DNA of 64,000 bases from Amaurobius ferox (GCA_951213105.1 OX578140.1:30963280-31027279), one strand, 5' to 3'; numbered from the stretch's first letter, positions 47,201 to 62,200 are shown. Translations and numbers: made by a program. The notes: generated from the letters alone by a model not told the origin.

Positions 47201-50200
47201 TACTATTATGCTGTGGTTGATTGTGATTCATCTGAAACAGCAAATGTTTTATATGAACAGTTAAATGGGATGGAATATGAGAGCAGTTCTGTTAGATTTG
47301 ACCTCCGATTTATACCTGATGATATAACATTTGATCATGTAAGTTTGTCATTTTATATTTTGAATATGCATTAGAACTTTGTTAGTTCAAAGTACTGAAA
47401 AATTATTATCCAGAATTATTCCCTTTGAAATTTCTAGCTACATCAATATTAAAAATTTCAGTTCATTTAAATATCTTTAGCAAAATTTTTAATAATTGTA
47501 AGTTGAAACTTAAAATACACTTTTCAGAGTACAGCCATGAAAATGTAACAAATAGAGTTTAAGTGTTGCCGTCAAAAGTCATGGCTGGTGATATTGAAAT
47601 GTCACAACTGCCATTAAGCAATATCCTCCAATTATCATTCTGCATACTCCAGTAGTCTCCAATATACTCTAGAAAACAAGACGACAGTCATGATATTCAA
47701 TGATGTATTTTTTTATGCTAGCTAGTCATAGATAACCGTTTAACCCTTTCGCGACGGTTGGCATGCCCACGTGCCGGCTGCGAACTTGCATTCAAGGACG
47801 TATGGCACGCACTCGTGCCGGAGAGAACTTTACCCTAAACGCCGAGTGGCACGTATCGGTGTTTCTACGTGAAACGTTTTCATTTGAATTTAGTTGTCTA
47901 CTAGATATCGTTAAATGCCCGTGGAAGCAACTTAAATGTATTTTATAGATGTTTGACATTGGCACAAGGAGAATCCAATGAATTATTTCTCCGTTTGGAG
48001 CGGTGATACATGGTTCTGTAAAGTAAACAGAGCACTTCTTGCAGCATCAACAATTTTATAATTGAGTTCCGGGTTTCCTTTTGATTTTAGCTTTTAATGA
48101 TTTCGTTGGTGAATTACAGGAATATAAGAGAGTATTTTTTTTTGGGTTGGGGGAGTGGTGGGGTGGGGGGAGGGGGGTTAAAGGAATGTGCGACAGTGAA
48201 ATGTTTAGGCTATTTCGGATAAAAGTATGGCTGGTTTGAGACTTTTTCTTTCTGTGGAAGAATATACGCGTATGGTAAACGAACCAGACAGTAATGAAAG
48301 CAAAGAAGATAGTGAAGATTCGTGGAACAGTGTTATTTCTGATGCTGAATTTGAAAATGCAATTGATTCTTCAGATTCTGAGCGTACTATTATTACAACG
48401 CCGCCAGCTTCAGTTGCTGCTTTTTCGAATGATGTTTGGGCATGTGATTTGTAAGATCTGAATTCTTTGGAGTTTTTGAACATACCTGGAATAAATCACA
48501 ATATCATGCCGCCGAATTTAGATAAGGAACTTGATTTTTTTAGCATATTTTTTTATGATGAACTAGTAGAATTTATCATAAAAGCAACTAATGAGTTTGC
48601 AAAGAAAAAATGGGAGAAAAATCTCCTCTCTCCTTCCACATCGAAGACTCCACTTGTTTCAAATGTATTTACACCTGTGACAGGAAACGAATTTCGTGTG
48701 TTTCTCACACTAGTAATTTTGATAAGCATTGTCAGAAAACCAAATCTTAAAATTTATTTTTCTAAGAATCCAATTCTCAGTACTCTTTTTTTTCAATTCA
48801 GTTATGAGTCGCGATCGATTTATAGGAATATTATGTTACCTTCATTTTACTCTTGATAGTAATGCCCAAAAACTAGATAAATTGAAACCCGTGTTAGATG
48901 CATTAGTTTCAAAATTTAAATCTATATACACTCCTAGAAGAAATGTGTTCATTGATGAATCTTTGTTCTCATGGAAAGGAAGGTTGGGAATTTGTCAATA
49001 TATCCCCTCGAAAAGGTCCAGATATGGAATAAAAATATATAAATCTTCAGAATCGGAATCAGGCTATAAATGGAATTTCCTTGTGTATACTGGAAAGGAC
49101 ACTGAATTATCAAGCTCTGATGGTGGGTATGAAGAACGTGTTGTGAAAACATTTCTAAGTGAACTTTTAGGAAAAGGATATACTTTGTATTTGGATAAAT
49201 TTTTTACCTCTCCTGTACTTGCAAAGTATTTGTTGTCTAAGAATAAGCATATATGTGGTACAGTTTTAAAAAATCGGAAGGACGTGCCAAAGAATTATCC
49301 ATCTGTACCTAAAACATATATACACTAAAATTTTTAATATTTTAATAAAAGAAAATTTGTATAAAAAATATGCGTCAAATAGGAAATAAGTATTTCCTTT
49401 CTTCCTGAAAAAGTAGAATACTGTGTTGAACGGGTGATTTTTAGTGAATTTTTTTCGAGAGTTAGGCTTAGCGCAAAAAATTAGCCGTCTTTGGGGAACA
49501 GTTCGGAAACGAAGCGCTCCGTCCTTTGGCCCACGGCAGTTTCGGAATGCCGCCGTCCCGAAAGGGTTAAGCTACAGTTGTTATTATCACAATATATGCA
49601 ACTACCTATATGAATTCATTTTAGCAATCTAATCTTCTTTAATGTTATAATTCATCAAACAAATGACATGTGAATTTATAATTATTTGAAAATTTAGTTA
49701 CTCGCAATAAACACATTTAAAAAGTAATGCACTTCACACTTAGAATTGGAGTTGTCTATGCTATGTGTTTTTAATCAGTACACACAATGAAGTTGCTGAT
49801 TCAGATGATTTTTGTAACAAATAATATTATTCTAGTAACACTCTAAATTAATCTTCTGTATATTTAAAAGGAAATTTAATGTTATATGTAAAATACTATC
49901 ATAAAAATATTTAAAGGAATTTAAATATGGATAATATTAATTTGATTTTGGACTTCTGCATAATGTCCATTGCTAACTTTTATTTTTTCCTCTGTGTATC
50001 ATTAGTTACATTAGGATGTAAATCTATTTGACACAGGATTTAAAATCATGATAACTCAAACTAAATTTTAAGAAATGAATATTTGACCTTTATTCTATGG
50101 AATCACACACTCCTGCTTGTATCTAAGTCTAGACCAGGGATAGATAACCTTTTTCTGACTGGTGTCCTACTTAAAGTTTGGTCAGTACTGCTTTCAGGTG

Positions 50201-53200
50201 TTTAGTGTGTCAGCCACCTTTTATTTTTATTTTTCATTTCATCATAAAACTTTCTTTGCAAATACCATAAAAATGACATTAACAGTATAGGTAAGTAGGC
50301 GAGGCTAAGACAATTACAATTTTAATAAGATTTAATTTATGAGAAGATAATTGAAAATTCATACTTACATAATCGCATTAGTGTAAGATTATGCAAGATG
50401 CACTTTAGTCTGAATCAAGGCAGTTTCTAACTGCTAACTTTACAAAGTTTATTGCAAAAAATTGCTGCTCACAGAAGTATGATCAGACTTGCTACAGTGC
50501 TACTTACTTTATTTGGATCATCAATGATGATCCAAATAAAGTAAGTAGTACTGTAGCAAGTCTCTTCATGGCCAAAAGTTTCTTGGGAGACTGTTCCGTT
50601 GAAATATTAAGTTCTCTGGCTTTTGTGTTGATGTGTTGAGGACTCTGCATCAACAGTATGCTCGATTTTCTCCAATACTTTGCCATTTAACAAATTTGTT
50701 CATCCATGTAAAGTTCTCTTTAAATTCTATCAACTGCAATTTCACATTATCAATATCAAACAACTCGAAAAAATGCAAATTAAAGTAATTGGGCAATTCC
50801 GTGGTGTCTGAAGTAAAAATTGCACAAAATTTGCTCACAAAAGCATGACATTTTTAGAATTAAAATATCTAAATTAAACCATATATATTTTTTAAATATT
50901 TACCCTTACATATATGATCAGGAAATATGAAAGAAACTACTGACAGAATTTTTAAACTTTAAAAAATAAATAAGTAACTCAGTATTGGACATAAGTGTTG
51001 AAACTAAAATATGCAAATTTAAAATCCAAAATTCAGCTTATTGGTTTACCTTGAAATTTTGAAACTGTTTTTATATTAAAGAGCAATGATAAAAGTTAAA
51101 TAGTACAGATTTTCCCATAGAAGTATTCAAGGATTAAGTCACAAAATATTGCTTTTTTGTTGGTGTTGGATCTAAAATATGCAAAATGCATATGGTGTTA
51201 GAAATAAATAAACATTTTCCTTAAACAATATTCGAACAAATATATGTTTTTTTATTATGCTGGATCTGGAATAATATATATGCTTAATTAAATTTTAACA
51301 TTTACATGCATTTTCATTATAGTAATATTTATATTTTATGATTGAAAGTAAATTGTTCCCTGTTTCTTATGGGGATAGGTGATGAATTTTTTTTTTTACA
51401 ACACATTCCAATATGTAAAACAATTTGTTGTCCTTTTTTGGCTGTTTAATATGTCCTTCAACTCTGTGCATAACGGAAACTTGAACTTCATTTTCATTGA
51501 GTTGTGTGACATATTCAAGGTAGAGGATAGACTCGTAACTGACTGCTATCCAATCTTTTAATTCCAGACGTTGTACATCAGGCTGATCACTATTCTTGCT
51601 GTTCTTAGATATGCCATCATTGAACAATTCTTTGTCTTTAAATCAACTGACTGTCTTTCATGTTTTTGAAAGAGATGTGTCACAAACAATAATTATATCA
51701 GATTCAATAGCTTTGATGCATTAGATTGAATGTATATTGGGAATTGGCAGAATTTTTTTCCAATATTCATGCAAAAACTGTATTATCTCTAATTTCTTCT
51801 GTAGAAATGTACTTCACATGTACACATTTGAGGTTAAGGAAGAAGCATAGCAGCATATTACTTTCCTTATATACATAATGTATAAGGAAAGTATTGTGAT
51901 GGGGTCGAAAATTCGAGTTTGCGACAGGAGAGCACATTTCAAGAATCACTGATCACGAATCAAACATTTTTGAGGTGATGTCTGTGTGTCTGTGTCCATG
52001 AGTCTGTGGAGATGATATCTCACGGAAGAATGGAGCGATTCGAATGAAATTTGGTACAAAAATCACAATCCATGAATACTGCAATTTTTAAACACAGTCG
52101 AATGTTCAGAACCCCCTAAATTTTTGAGTGAAATTTTGAAAAAATTATCAAATAATCAAAACCTTTAATAAAGTTATGCAAATAAACATATCTTATGTAA
52201 TTTTTCATTAGAAAATGATTGACATAAATTTTAAAATGCTAGCATGAACCAACCGTTCTAGAGATATTGCATATTTTTCAAATAAATTTATCAAAAAATC
52301 CTATAAATTAAAAAAATATTAACTGTGGAGAAACATGTTAACTTTTCATATGTAATATCATGCGATAAATTTGGTGACACCACCCTTGTAGCTCTAGCTC
52401 ATTCCATTCATGAATAAAGATACTTTGAGTAATACTTTTGTATTTGAACACCAATAGTCATTTTTCTGTGTAAGAATAACTTATTCCTCCATCCACTTGG
52501 CGAGATTTTGGCGACGACTTAGCTATGTTGCAAAATTAACGAAAATCACACCAAATGGATAAAAATGATGCTAAATCAATGAAAATGACAACTAATTGAT
52601 AAAAATTCAATGTCTTGGAAATAATATAAGTATCTAATAAAAGAATAACATTTTTTTTTTACTGTAACATTAGTAAATTCATTGCATTATATAAGGAAAG
52701 TCATGTGTTGCCCAAATCAGGGTTTTTTTCTGTAAAAGTAGTAAATTCATTGCATTATATAAAGAAAATCATGTGCTGCCCACATCAGATTTTTTGTTGG
52801 GTGCACTCATGAATACACTCCCAGCTTCGATATGTCGCCATACAGTTCTTTTTATAGTTTCACCAATTTCGTCTGCACCTTTCCATGTTGCAAAAAAACT
52901 CCATTGCTAATTTCACATCATACTTTTGTTCAAATAAAAATAAATTAGAAAATAAATAACATTGTTTAAATTGGGAAGTAGACCCATCTGAAAACACTTG
53001 TACATGTGTTTAATGTTTGGATATTCCTTTTTGAAAAATCACAAAAAATAATTGAATGTAAACACAATGACTGGTGATCGAAATCGTCTGGTGTATCGAA
53101 AGCTATTGCAAATCTCTGTATGACATCTTTTAAAATCCATGCATGTGCTGGAAAAATTGTGGCTTGTGAATGTAACCAATGTGCAGATTGAATTTCATTC

Positions 53201-56200
53201 TGCTGTACAATTGCTGCACTTTCTAAAGTATCCAGTTGTATAACAACATTTTCTCCATCAACTTCTGATTTCAAATTGTTAAAGGCCATGAATTGTTATC
53301 TTTTAATGAAAGTATGGAGAAATTACTTCACTTGATTTAAGAGATCACCAAAAGTTTCTTTGGCAGTGCTCAAGATTTCAGCCTTAGAAGCCTTGTCACA
53401 CTTCTGTCATTGAAAGTATTTAGTTGGTGTATCTTGAATATCACCTCTTGGCTTAAAAGAAGTAATTTTATTTATGCAATTGTCACTGTGAATGCTTACA
53501 GTTCTCCCCCCCCCCCTTCCCCAAAGAGAGAGCAAACAATTTGTTATATGAAAGTAGAAAATTCTGAGCTGAGGTTATTCAGCATTTGCAAAAGAAATTT
53601 GACATTTTCATAAATGCATACAAATACATTATGTGGTATTTTATTATAATGGTACACGATAGGATGTGATTAGGTTATAATAGGATGTGATTGCATACAG
53701 TTAGTGTACATGATTAGGGTGCAAATTATGCATGTGTACATGATTAGGGTGCAAATTAGGTGATATTGCATAGTTATAATAGTACATGATTAGGGTGCAA
53801 ATATGCAATTTTGAAACAATTTTTGCATTTGAAAAGTTTTTATTATCTTTTACAAAATTTAAAAATATGAATTGAAAAATGTAATTTTACAACTTTTAAA
53901 TATTTTTTAAAGATGTAAAAGTCATGGTAGTAAATGAAATTGTTTTAAATATTTTTACTTTCTTATAAATTAGCTATATAATGATGTAATTAACATGATT
54001 TTAATTTTAAAAATCTTAGTGTTGGATGTAAGTTTTTTCTTTATGTCCCACACCATGTATTGAAAAAGAACTAAATTTTTAAAATAAAATTTGAATGCAT
54101 CATATTTTGAATAGTAAGTAAAATGATTTGCAAATAAAAAATCTTGTTAAATACTTCAACCTGCTTTGTACATCATTAGCTTCTAGGGAATTTGGTGTCG
54201 GATGTAAATTTAATTCATCAAAGTACTTGTTAAAATGGCTTTTACAAAACAAAAAATATATAATTTGAGCTTATTATCTATGTATTAAACCCTTTTTGCG
54301 ATGTTTTAACACATATGAGCTGCTTAAAATATAAAATTCTTAAATGTAATTCCAAACTATGAATTCTTAAATTATGTTAAAAAGAGAGTTGTGAAAGCAT
54401 GCATGTAATGCTTTCTCTCAATGCCTTATAATTGTTTTGAATTTAACTTTTTTTTACATTTTTTTTCTTATTTTCTCATACTTTAGTTTATAACCTTTAA
54501 AATGATACCGTTTTTGTAAAAATAGAATTTTCTTGAAATATTGATCACCCGTTCCCCATTTCTGTGGAATAGCCCAATTCCTTTTTATAAACGTGAGGCA
54601 TTATGGTTATTTGCAAAAACACATTACAAATATGCTATCTGGAAAAAAAAACATTTTTTAACTAAACTTTTATTTTTCATGTTAATGTTTTCATATTGGC
54701 ATACCATGCTAATTGCATTTGTGTGCTACTCAGTATCACATATGTCATAGGTTCACTTTCCCTGGTCTAAATCATACCCCCATTATAACCCTACATTAAT
54801 GTCTACCTACACAACAACCATAGATAAAGAACAGAGGTATATTTGTTTAAAATTATCTTGACGATGTTTGTGCATGTTCATCTCACATAGACATTTATTT
54901 TTTATTCCATAATGACTAAGTCGCCTGATCACTGATGCAAAGATGGACAAATCCTTTAGCATCATAGCGTCCATAAATCTGGTTGACACACAACATATTT
55001 TATTAGGCTGTAACCATATTCAAAAGTTAGGTTTCGCTAAAGTGTTATATTTGTAGATTCACCAGAGCACAAATTCCTGTAAGTTCAAATTTTCCAATTC
55101 CAGGCATGATCGGATACAAAGTAATCCCATGTCTTCATGACACATGATTTCCAGTTATAAAAGAAAATTTAAATGTTGATGAAACCAATGAGGCATGTAT
55201 ATAGATATTTTCAAGAAATCAGACAAAAAATACCATTCTGATTTTAGTGCACATTTTTTTAGTTTTTAAATAATACAAATAGTGCATGTATAATTTTTAT
55301 TATCTCCCCCTTTTTCCCCCTTTCTGCTATTTAGGAATTAAGATAAGTTAGGGTTGTGAGAAGAGTAGGGATATTCTATGAGGAATCTTTAAATTTTCTT
55401 GAAATTTGCTGATTCATTCTTCAAAATTTTAAAACCTTTTAAAGGTGATTATGTATAACACATTGGAAATTTAGAATCCAGTTGTATTTTTCCTGATGAT
55501 AAATCTTGTATCTTATTTTTCATGATCATCAAACTTATCAAATGGTGTTATTAAATAATCAATTGTCTTAATAGTTACAAAAAATAAATTCTCTCTGCAT
55601 TACTCATACAAGCATGTTAACTGTGACTTATACTTGATCTATATCTTACTTATAGGAATATGTAAGTGTTGCTGATAAAGTTCCTGATCCAACAGTGTAT
55701 AAACCTAGGCTTTTTGTCACGTCTGCTTTGCAGCAAGTTAAAGTTAATCTCACTTGGGATGAAACAGATCCGAAAAGGAAGGAGATATTGGAAAAGGCAT
55801 TTACAAAACCTAATGACATTGAGAAGGATATCCAAGACTATTTAGCTTCCTCATCCGATGAAAGTGAAGGTATTTTGAAATCATTGAGAATTTGTGTCTG
55901 TACATGACTAAAATGCAATTAACCTTCTAATGAACTATTCTGAGTTACCTTGGGATATTACCTTTTGTTTCAAAATACTATCTCAAATTAACTTGAGCTT
56001 ATAGTTTTCTCATGTTCCCTGCCTAATCGGGTTTTCTCACGTTCCCTACTAAGTTAACTTAAGATAATAATATAGACCCGTTCCTACCTCAATTATCTGC
56101 TTTGTTTTTTAAAAATAAAAGGTTGTAAAATAATGGGTAATTATTATTAATCTGAGTATTCTTTATCCAAATGATTCCAAAAACTTCTATAAAAAAAATT

Positions 56201-59200
56201 AGGTTATTTTTTAATGCATTTTAGATAAAAAGAAATAAGTATGTTAAAGTCTTTATATGAATTCTTTCATTGTTTTGCTCATCATCTTGTGTTGCTTAGT
56301 TATCTTTATTTTACCTCTCAGGGTAGGGGTCTGGCTTCAAAAAAATCTGTGCCCTATTATTGGACTGTTCACAAAATTCCTCATGTAAAAAATTTGATGT
56401 GGGTATCACAAGAATTTTCCTATGTTGAATTCATTATTTTTTTTTTCTATACATCGATTTGAGCTATATTGCACAAAATAACATGAAATAAATGCTTTGA
56501 AATACATCGAATTTGCAGTAAAATTAAATTTAAAAAAAGTGAAATATTTTAAATGATTTATCCTAGTGAAATGTGAGTAATTTTATTTATTTTGCCATCC
56601 AAAAATTGCATTAAAATATCTATTTGCTCCAGAAAGTTAGCTAAAATCCTTTTATTTCACTATTTGTGGGTCTTTTTTTATAACCAATTATATATATATA
56701 TATATTCAGATTTTTGGTTTGTTAATCACTTTATTTTAAATTTTGTACAAGTTAAATTTTGTGCCAGAAATTTAAAAATTGAAGGTGGATTTTGTGTCAT
56801 ATGTTTATATATTTTATAGTAAGTGGTCCAACAGCTTGAGAAAATAAAAAAATATATATAAAGATCATTATAAGAATATAATCAGACAAATTTCAAAATA
56901 ATCAGTACTTTCGGTAAACAATAAAACCTGAAAGAATCTTGAATGATTAAATTAGTGTGAGAAAAGAAAATGAATGTAAAATTGCCCCCAAAAGTATTTA
57001 AATCCTATATGATAAAAGAATTTTTTTAGAATGTCCTGTAAAACAAATATCACGGAAAACCTGAAAAGTTCTATAATGAGAAACATTGATAGAATTTTAA
57101 ACAAAGTTAGAAAATAACTAGTGGCCATAAATGTTTAAAATATTCAAAACTTATATGTACTTTCTTTTCCAATGATATAAGCTCTTGCAATGATTTAATT
57201 GTTTAACACTTGAACGATGGAAGCGGTCATTTTGACTACATAACTACTTTGACCGCTGCCGTCATTCTGGGAAGATCGTTGATTTGTTCGCTTATTATAA
57301 AACCTAGAATAATTTTCTTGTGTTTTCAATAACTTTAAGAAAATAAGAAAAGTCATAAAATTTCAATTTGCTAGGATTAGCCGTTTTGGAGGAATCGTTC
57401 TCAAAGTAGTTATGTGATCAAAATGACTGCTTCTGTCGTTCTAGTGTTAAATTATTTATTTAATACTTGCAATAAGCATCGGAAGTCACATTGTTGTGTG
57501 TTAACATATACATAAAATGAATAGTAATTTAATTGCTTAACTTCAAAACTTTTGTTACCATTTTTTTTTTTCTTTTTTCATTTAATTAGTACTTTGTTTT
57601 GAAAGGGTAGGGTAGGAGGAAATGGGTAAGTTTTGGATCCAGGATATGCCCCTGACATATATATTTTAAGAAACGGGAAAATACTGACTTTTAATGAAAT
57701 AATGAATTTAACCTCTTAAATTTCTATTAAAATTGTAAAATATCATGTGACTTTTTCATATGTTTATAAAAATAAACTTCAATAAATTGTTTAAAGAGGA
57801 AGAAGAAGTTGTGAAAGCAGAGTCTGGTAAAAAATTAAATACGAAACAAAGAATAGACAAATACAGAGACCTGTTACTTTCCCTGGAAGAAAAAGAGAAA
57901 GAAGAAGAAAACAAATATGATATGGAGATCACGTGGGCGCCCAGTAAGTGTCTTTTCCGTACTCTAATTATTTTATTTGTATTTAATGGCTTAATGAATT
58001 ATTAAAATAATCAATAACTTCTTAAAATATCAAGAGGCTCCGACTCCTTACAGTGTTAGCCAACCTCCACTTTCAGTGACTATCTGCGATCTCAGCTATC
58101 ACAATATAAAAATACAAACAACATATCAAATTAAGGTACACAATCTAAAAGTTCATGGTGGATTTATTTTTATTCATTGGATAACAGAAGGTTAATTTAT
58201 AATAGTTTTTTTTTTATGGGATTTTATAGCATTTTGCATCTAAATGGCAACATTTTGATAGGATTTCAATTAACTATCATTTCTGAGGGAAATATGGAAA
58301 AAGTGAAACCTTAAGAAATAAGTTTTTTGAATTATGAATGAAGAAGCATTGTTTATTTTTTAAATAAATCAAGTGATTGCTGCACCAATACCATTCGGGC
58401 ATCAATAGAAAAATAAATTATATTAATTTGATGCAGAAACATCTATTGATATTTGGAAATATCCAATTCTTAAAAGACAGTAGCCATATAACAACATTTG
58501 AAAGTAAACAAAAGCACCAGGTTCTGATCCCATAACGTGTATGCCATTTAAATACTTGTTGAATTTGGCCTTTTCTCACTAGTACATTAAACTTTCAAAT
58601 GCTATAACCGTTCTGTCACCAGATTTGTTTTAGCCAGGTTAATAATCTTGGCAATGACTAATTGCCTGTGCATTTATTTAAAACCTGATAGATATATATA
58701 TTTTTTATTATACTGGATTTATTTTAATTTGATAGTATTAGTTTATTTGAGTCTTCAAATTTCAAAATATATATTTAAGAGGACATAGACTGATGTCCTA
58801 ATTGACTTGAGTGCTATTGAACTACATAATGAGTCGGCTCTTAAGTGTTAGTATGTTGTTCAGATGGTCTGTGGGACCTGTGGGAATATAAATGAATAAT
58901 AACCAAATAGTTTTGAACTGAACCCGCATTGAAAAAATGAAATACATTGAACCTTATGGGACCTAATTTTTCAAACATTTTTTAAGCTAATTTAAAATAT
59001 TCAAATTGCTTTGAAAGTTTTAGAAAATATTCAAATTATCCCATAAAAAATTTGAAAAAAATTTCAGCAAAATATATTCGATAGTTTTTTAAATAAAAAT
59101 TAAAATAATAAATACACCCATATTACATGAAGAGATCACGTGACCCACTTCAAAATGAAATATGGCATCCATCTTGTGTCAAAATCGGGATTTTTAATGT

Positions 59201-62200
59201 TCTTTCTAATTTATATTTAGTGTTGTATCCATCCTAAAACCGCTTTATTTTTGCTTAATTTCTGTGCATCTATATTTTGAAACAACACAATTACAATATA
59301 TTTGAGTTTAAATGATCAATGCCATCCATCTTGTGTCAACATCGTGATCATTAAAGTTCTTTTTAATTTATCTTTAGTGTCGTATCCATCCTAAAACTGC
59401 TTTATTTTTGCTGAAATTCTGTGCATCTACATTCTGAAACAACGCAATTACAATATATTTGAGTTTAAATGATCATCAAACTTTGATTATTGCCACAACG
59501 AAGCCTAATTTTCACTTATGAGGAATGTAAACACATAAAGATGTAGGATGAGTTTATAAGAATTGCTGAATTTCTTTAACACAAAATTATTTAGCTCTGG
59601 AGTCTGCAATATAGCTGATATGAATGAAACATTCATTGATTTTACATAGTGAAGCAGACGATTGTTTAGATGAAGTTATAAGCATTGAGATTGAGTTAAA
59701 TTACTTGTATCTCCATGGTTTTAAGTTTTTAAATAAAATAAATTATTGTAGTATTGTGATGAATGAAAGGAATGGAATAAAAGTGTATGAATGAAATATT
59801 TACAGCTTTTACATAGAGAGTCAGGCAATTTACATTTCAATGACGTCATTTGAATAAAGTTAATTTTTTTCTATGAAGTTTAAAGTTTTCAAATATAATA
59901 AATTAATGTAGTACTGTGATAATTTTAAAAATATTACCACTGAATGCATCACATTTTAGGGATGTTTAAATAAAATTGCATTGCAGTATGGAAAGTGTTT
60001 CATAATCAATGCTTTATGCATGATTGATCTTTCTTGTTTCCCTATCACTTAGTTTATTGTTTTCATATCATAAAGATATCACAATATTTTATCATGGTGA
60101 AATTATAGTAAGGTATAGCTTAAATTATATAGGAGCCAATAGAGCTAATTCTGGCCCAAACTCGAAATATGTTTTTGATTTTACCACAAAATTACTATTT
60201 TTTTTTTAAATTTAATTTTGAAAATGGCTAATTAAATTGGTATATAAATCACTAAACAAAATCATATTCTTTTGAGTGTAGAAATATAAGAATAACATAA
60301 ATAAAAATAAAATAGGTCCTTCCTTTATACTTTAATTGCTTGCCCTGCATATTGCCCCCTGAAAGCTCTTATCAAACATGTTTCAAGTATTTGTCAACAT
60401 TCAGTATGTCCTATTTAACTAGCAACCAATGATAAACATCCTGTTCATGTCATAGCATGTTAGAACCCAACCACCCAGTGTTTAGTCTCAAAATATCTCA
60501 CAAGTAGTATTTTAGCCATTATAACTTAAATGTGATCATCTTTGATTTCTCGAGTTTCTGTAAATATATATATATTTTTTAATTTTTAAATAATTTTAAA
60601 AATGTCTCTTTAAATAAAATATATATAAAATAGTTTAAAGCACAAGTCTAAACTGCATTGATATCCACAGCAGTAGTCACTCTGGCTAGTTAGTTACACT
60701 GAGTTGAATACCCAGTGGGATGAAAATATAAAAATCATAAATTTCAATTTAAAATGCGCAAGGTGTAAAAAATTAGGTCTAGACTTGGATTTAAGTTGCA
60801 TCACTGTGTTAACCACATGTTTATGTGTATGGTGACTTATTGTATATAGGTTTAACATTGATAAGTCTTATTTCATAGATCAAATTATTCCTTACACCTC
60901 AGTTTGAGAATTATTTGTTTAAAACAGGAGTTTTCACCATAAAATGTATCGTAATCCAGCAGATTTCTCGAATTTTCAATCAGAGATAAGTGGATTTCAT
61001 AAATTTCATACCTGACTGATAAAATAAATCATATTTAATATTCAGAACAAATTGAAAATAACATCAAATTAAAATTTTGAATTCATTATTCCAAAATTAT
61101 ATTTTCTTGTTTACATATTTTAGCTCCTCACAAAAAAAGAATTCATTTGATATTATTTAAAGCAAAACTAGTTTCCTTTCATTATTCGATTATTGCAAGT
61201 TGATTAGGGTAATAAAAAAAAATTCTGTAGAAAGCTCTTTTTTTCTTTAGTATGACTTCAAAATAATTTCAGTCATTATATTCACTCTGTTGAAATATGT
61301 TTTTCTTTCGTTATATTCTATTGTTATTGATAATTCACAGATTTCCTTCAATTAATCAGGAAATGGTCTTTTTATGAGTTTTCCTAATTCAAATTTGTGG
61401 ACCATTAAAATGTATTTTGAAGACTGTAGCTGGTATGAACACTGGTATTAGAGAAACATTTGTTTAAAACATTGTATTGGAATGCATTTTTTGTGTATAG
61501 AATTGACACTGGTTTTTTGTGTTTCCCGCAGCGGTAAAGGAAAAGACTGAAGTAATAGTAAAGGATAAAATGAAAAAGGAGTCTTTAAATCCATTTGAAG
61601 AAATGCTTCAAAAGAAAAAAGAAGATAGAAAATTGAAGAGAAAAGGACAAAAAGCAAATCAAAATCAGGTATAGCATACATTTTTAACTAACATGCTGCA
61701 ATGTAGTTTAACTAACATATGGATAACTGATGTGGATTCAGCATCCAATGATTCTGGATGGGAAAAGGGGGGAGGGGGTTCCATAAAGATTTCCATTTCT
61801 AATTCTGGAGCTGTGATTTATGGGTTTTTTTTTTTATGAGAACTTGTTTTACAAAAAAAGTATGCAAAGGAGAATAAAAAATGTTTAATAATTCCATGAA
61901 AACTGATATATACAAATCATTTGCCACCATATGAAAGCTCCATAAATTTCTTGTTATATTTATCTTATGAATCGCCTAAATACAGTTTTTTCACAATTTC
62001 TATTTAGTACATTAAAATATCAACCAATATATTTTACTGCGGTATTTTTTAATGAAAAATGCTCTCAATATCATAATGGTGAAAATTATATCTGTATGTG
62101 AGCTTTTGGGAGATAACAGATTTTCCTTCTGCTAGTACAGTGAGCTATTTTATGCTGAAGAGTTCTAAATAGGAGATAAAACTGTCCATAAAAACATCAC

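Larger units (their letters stand above)
50135..54764 (-). mobile_element. hAT-like element, decayed
   Basis: The ends are CAGGGATAGATAACCT and, reversed, CAGGGAAAGTGAACCT (13 of 16 alike), typical of hAT ends. The flanking 8 bp are GTCTAGAC (50127-50134) and GTCTAAAT (54765-54772), similar but not identical. Minus ORFs inside (50504-50838, 51367-51627, 52966-53289) read like broken coding sequence (LFDIDNVKLQLIEFKENFTW; CDKASKAEILSTAKETFGDL near 53340-53400). The match to hAT transposases is only suggestive. Family R copy 3 lies inside it. Confidence 0.55.

Noticed and set aside
52966..53289. 107-codon minus ORF as a host gene
   Set aside because: It sits among stops inside a probable hAT-like element and matches no host family I recognise; better read as transposon relic.
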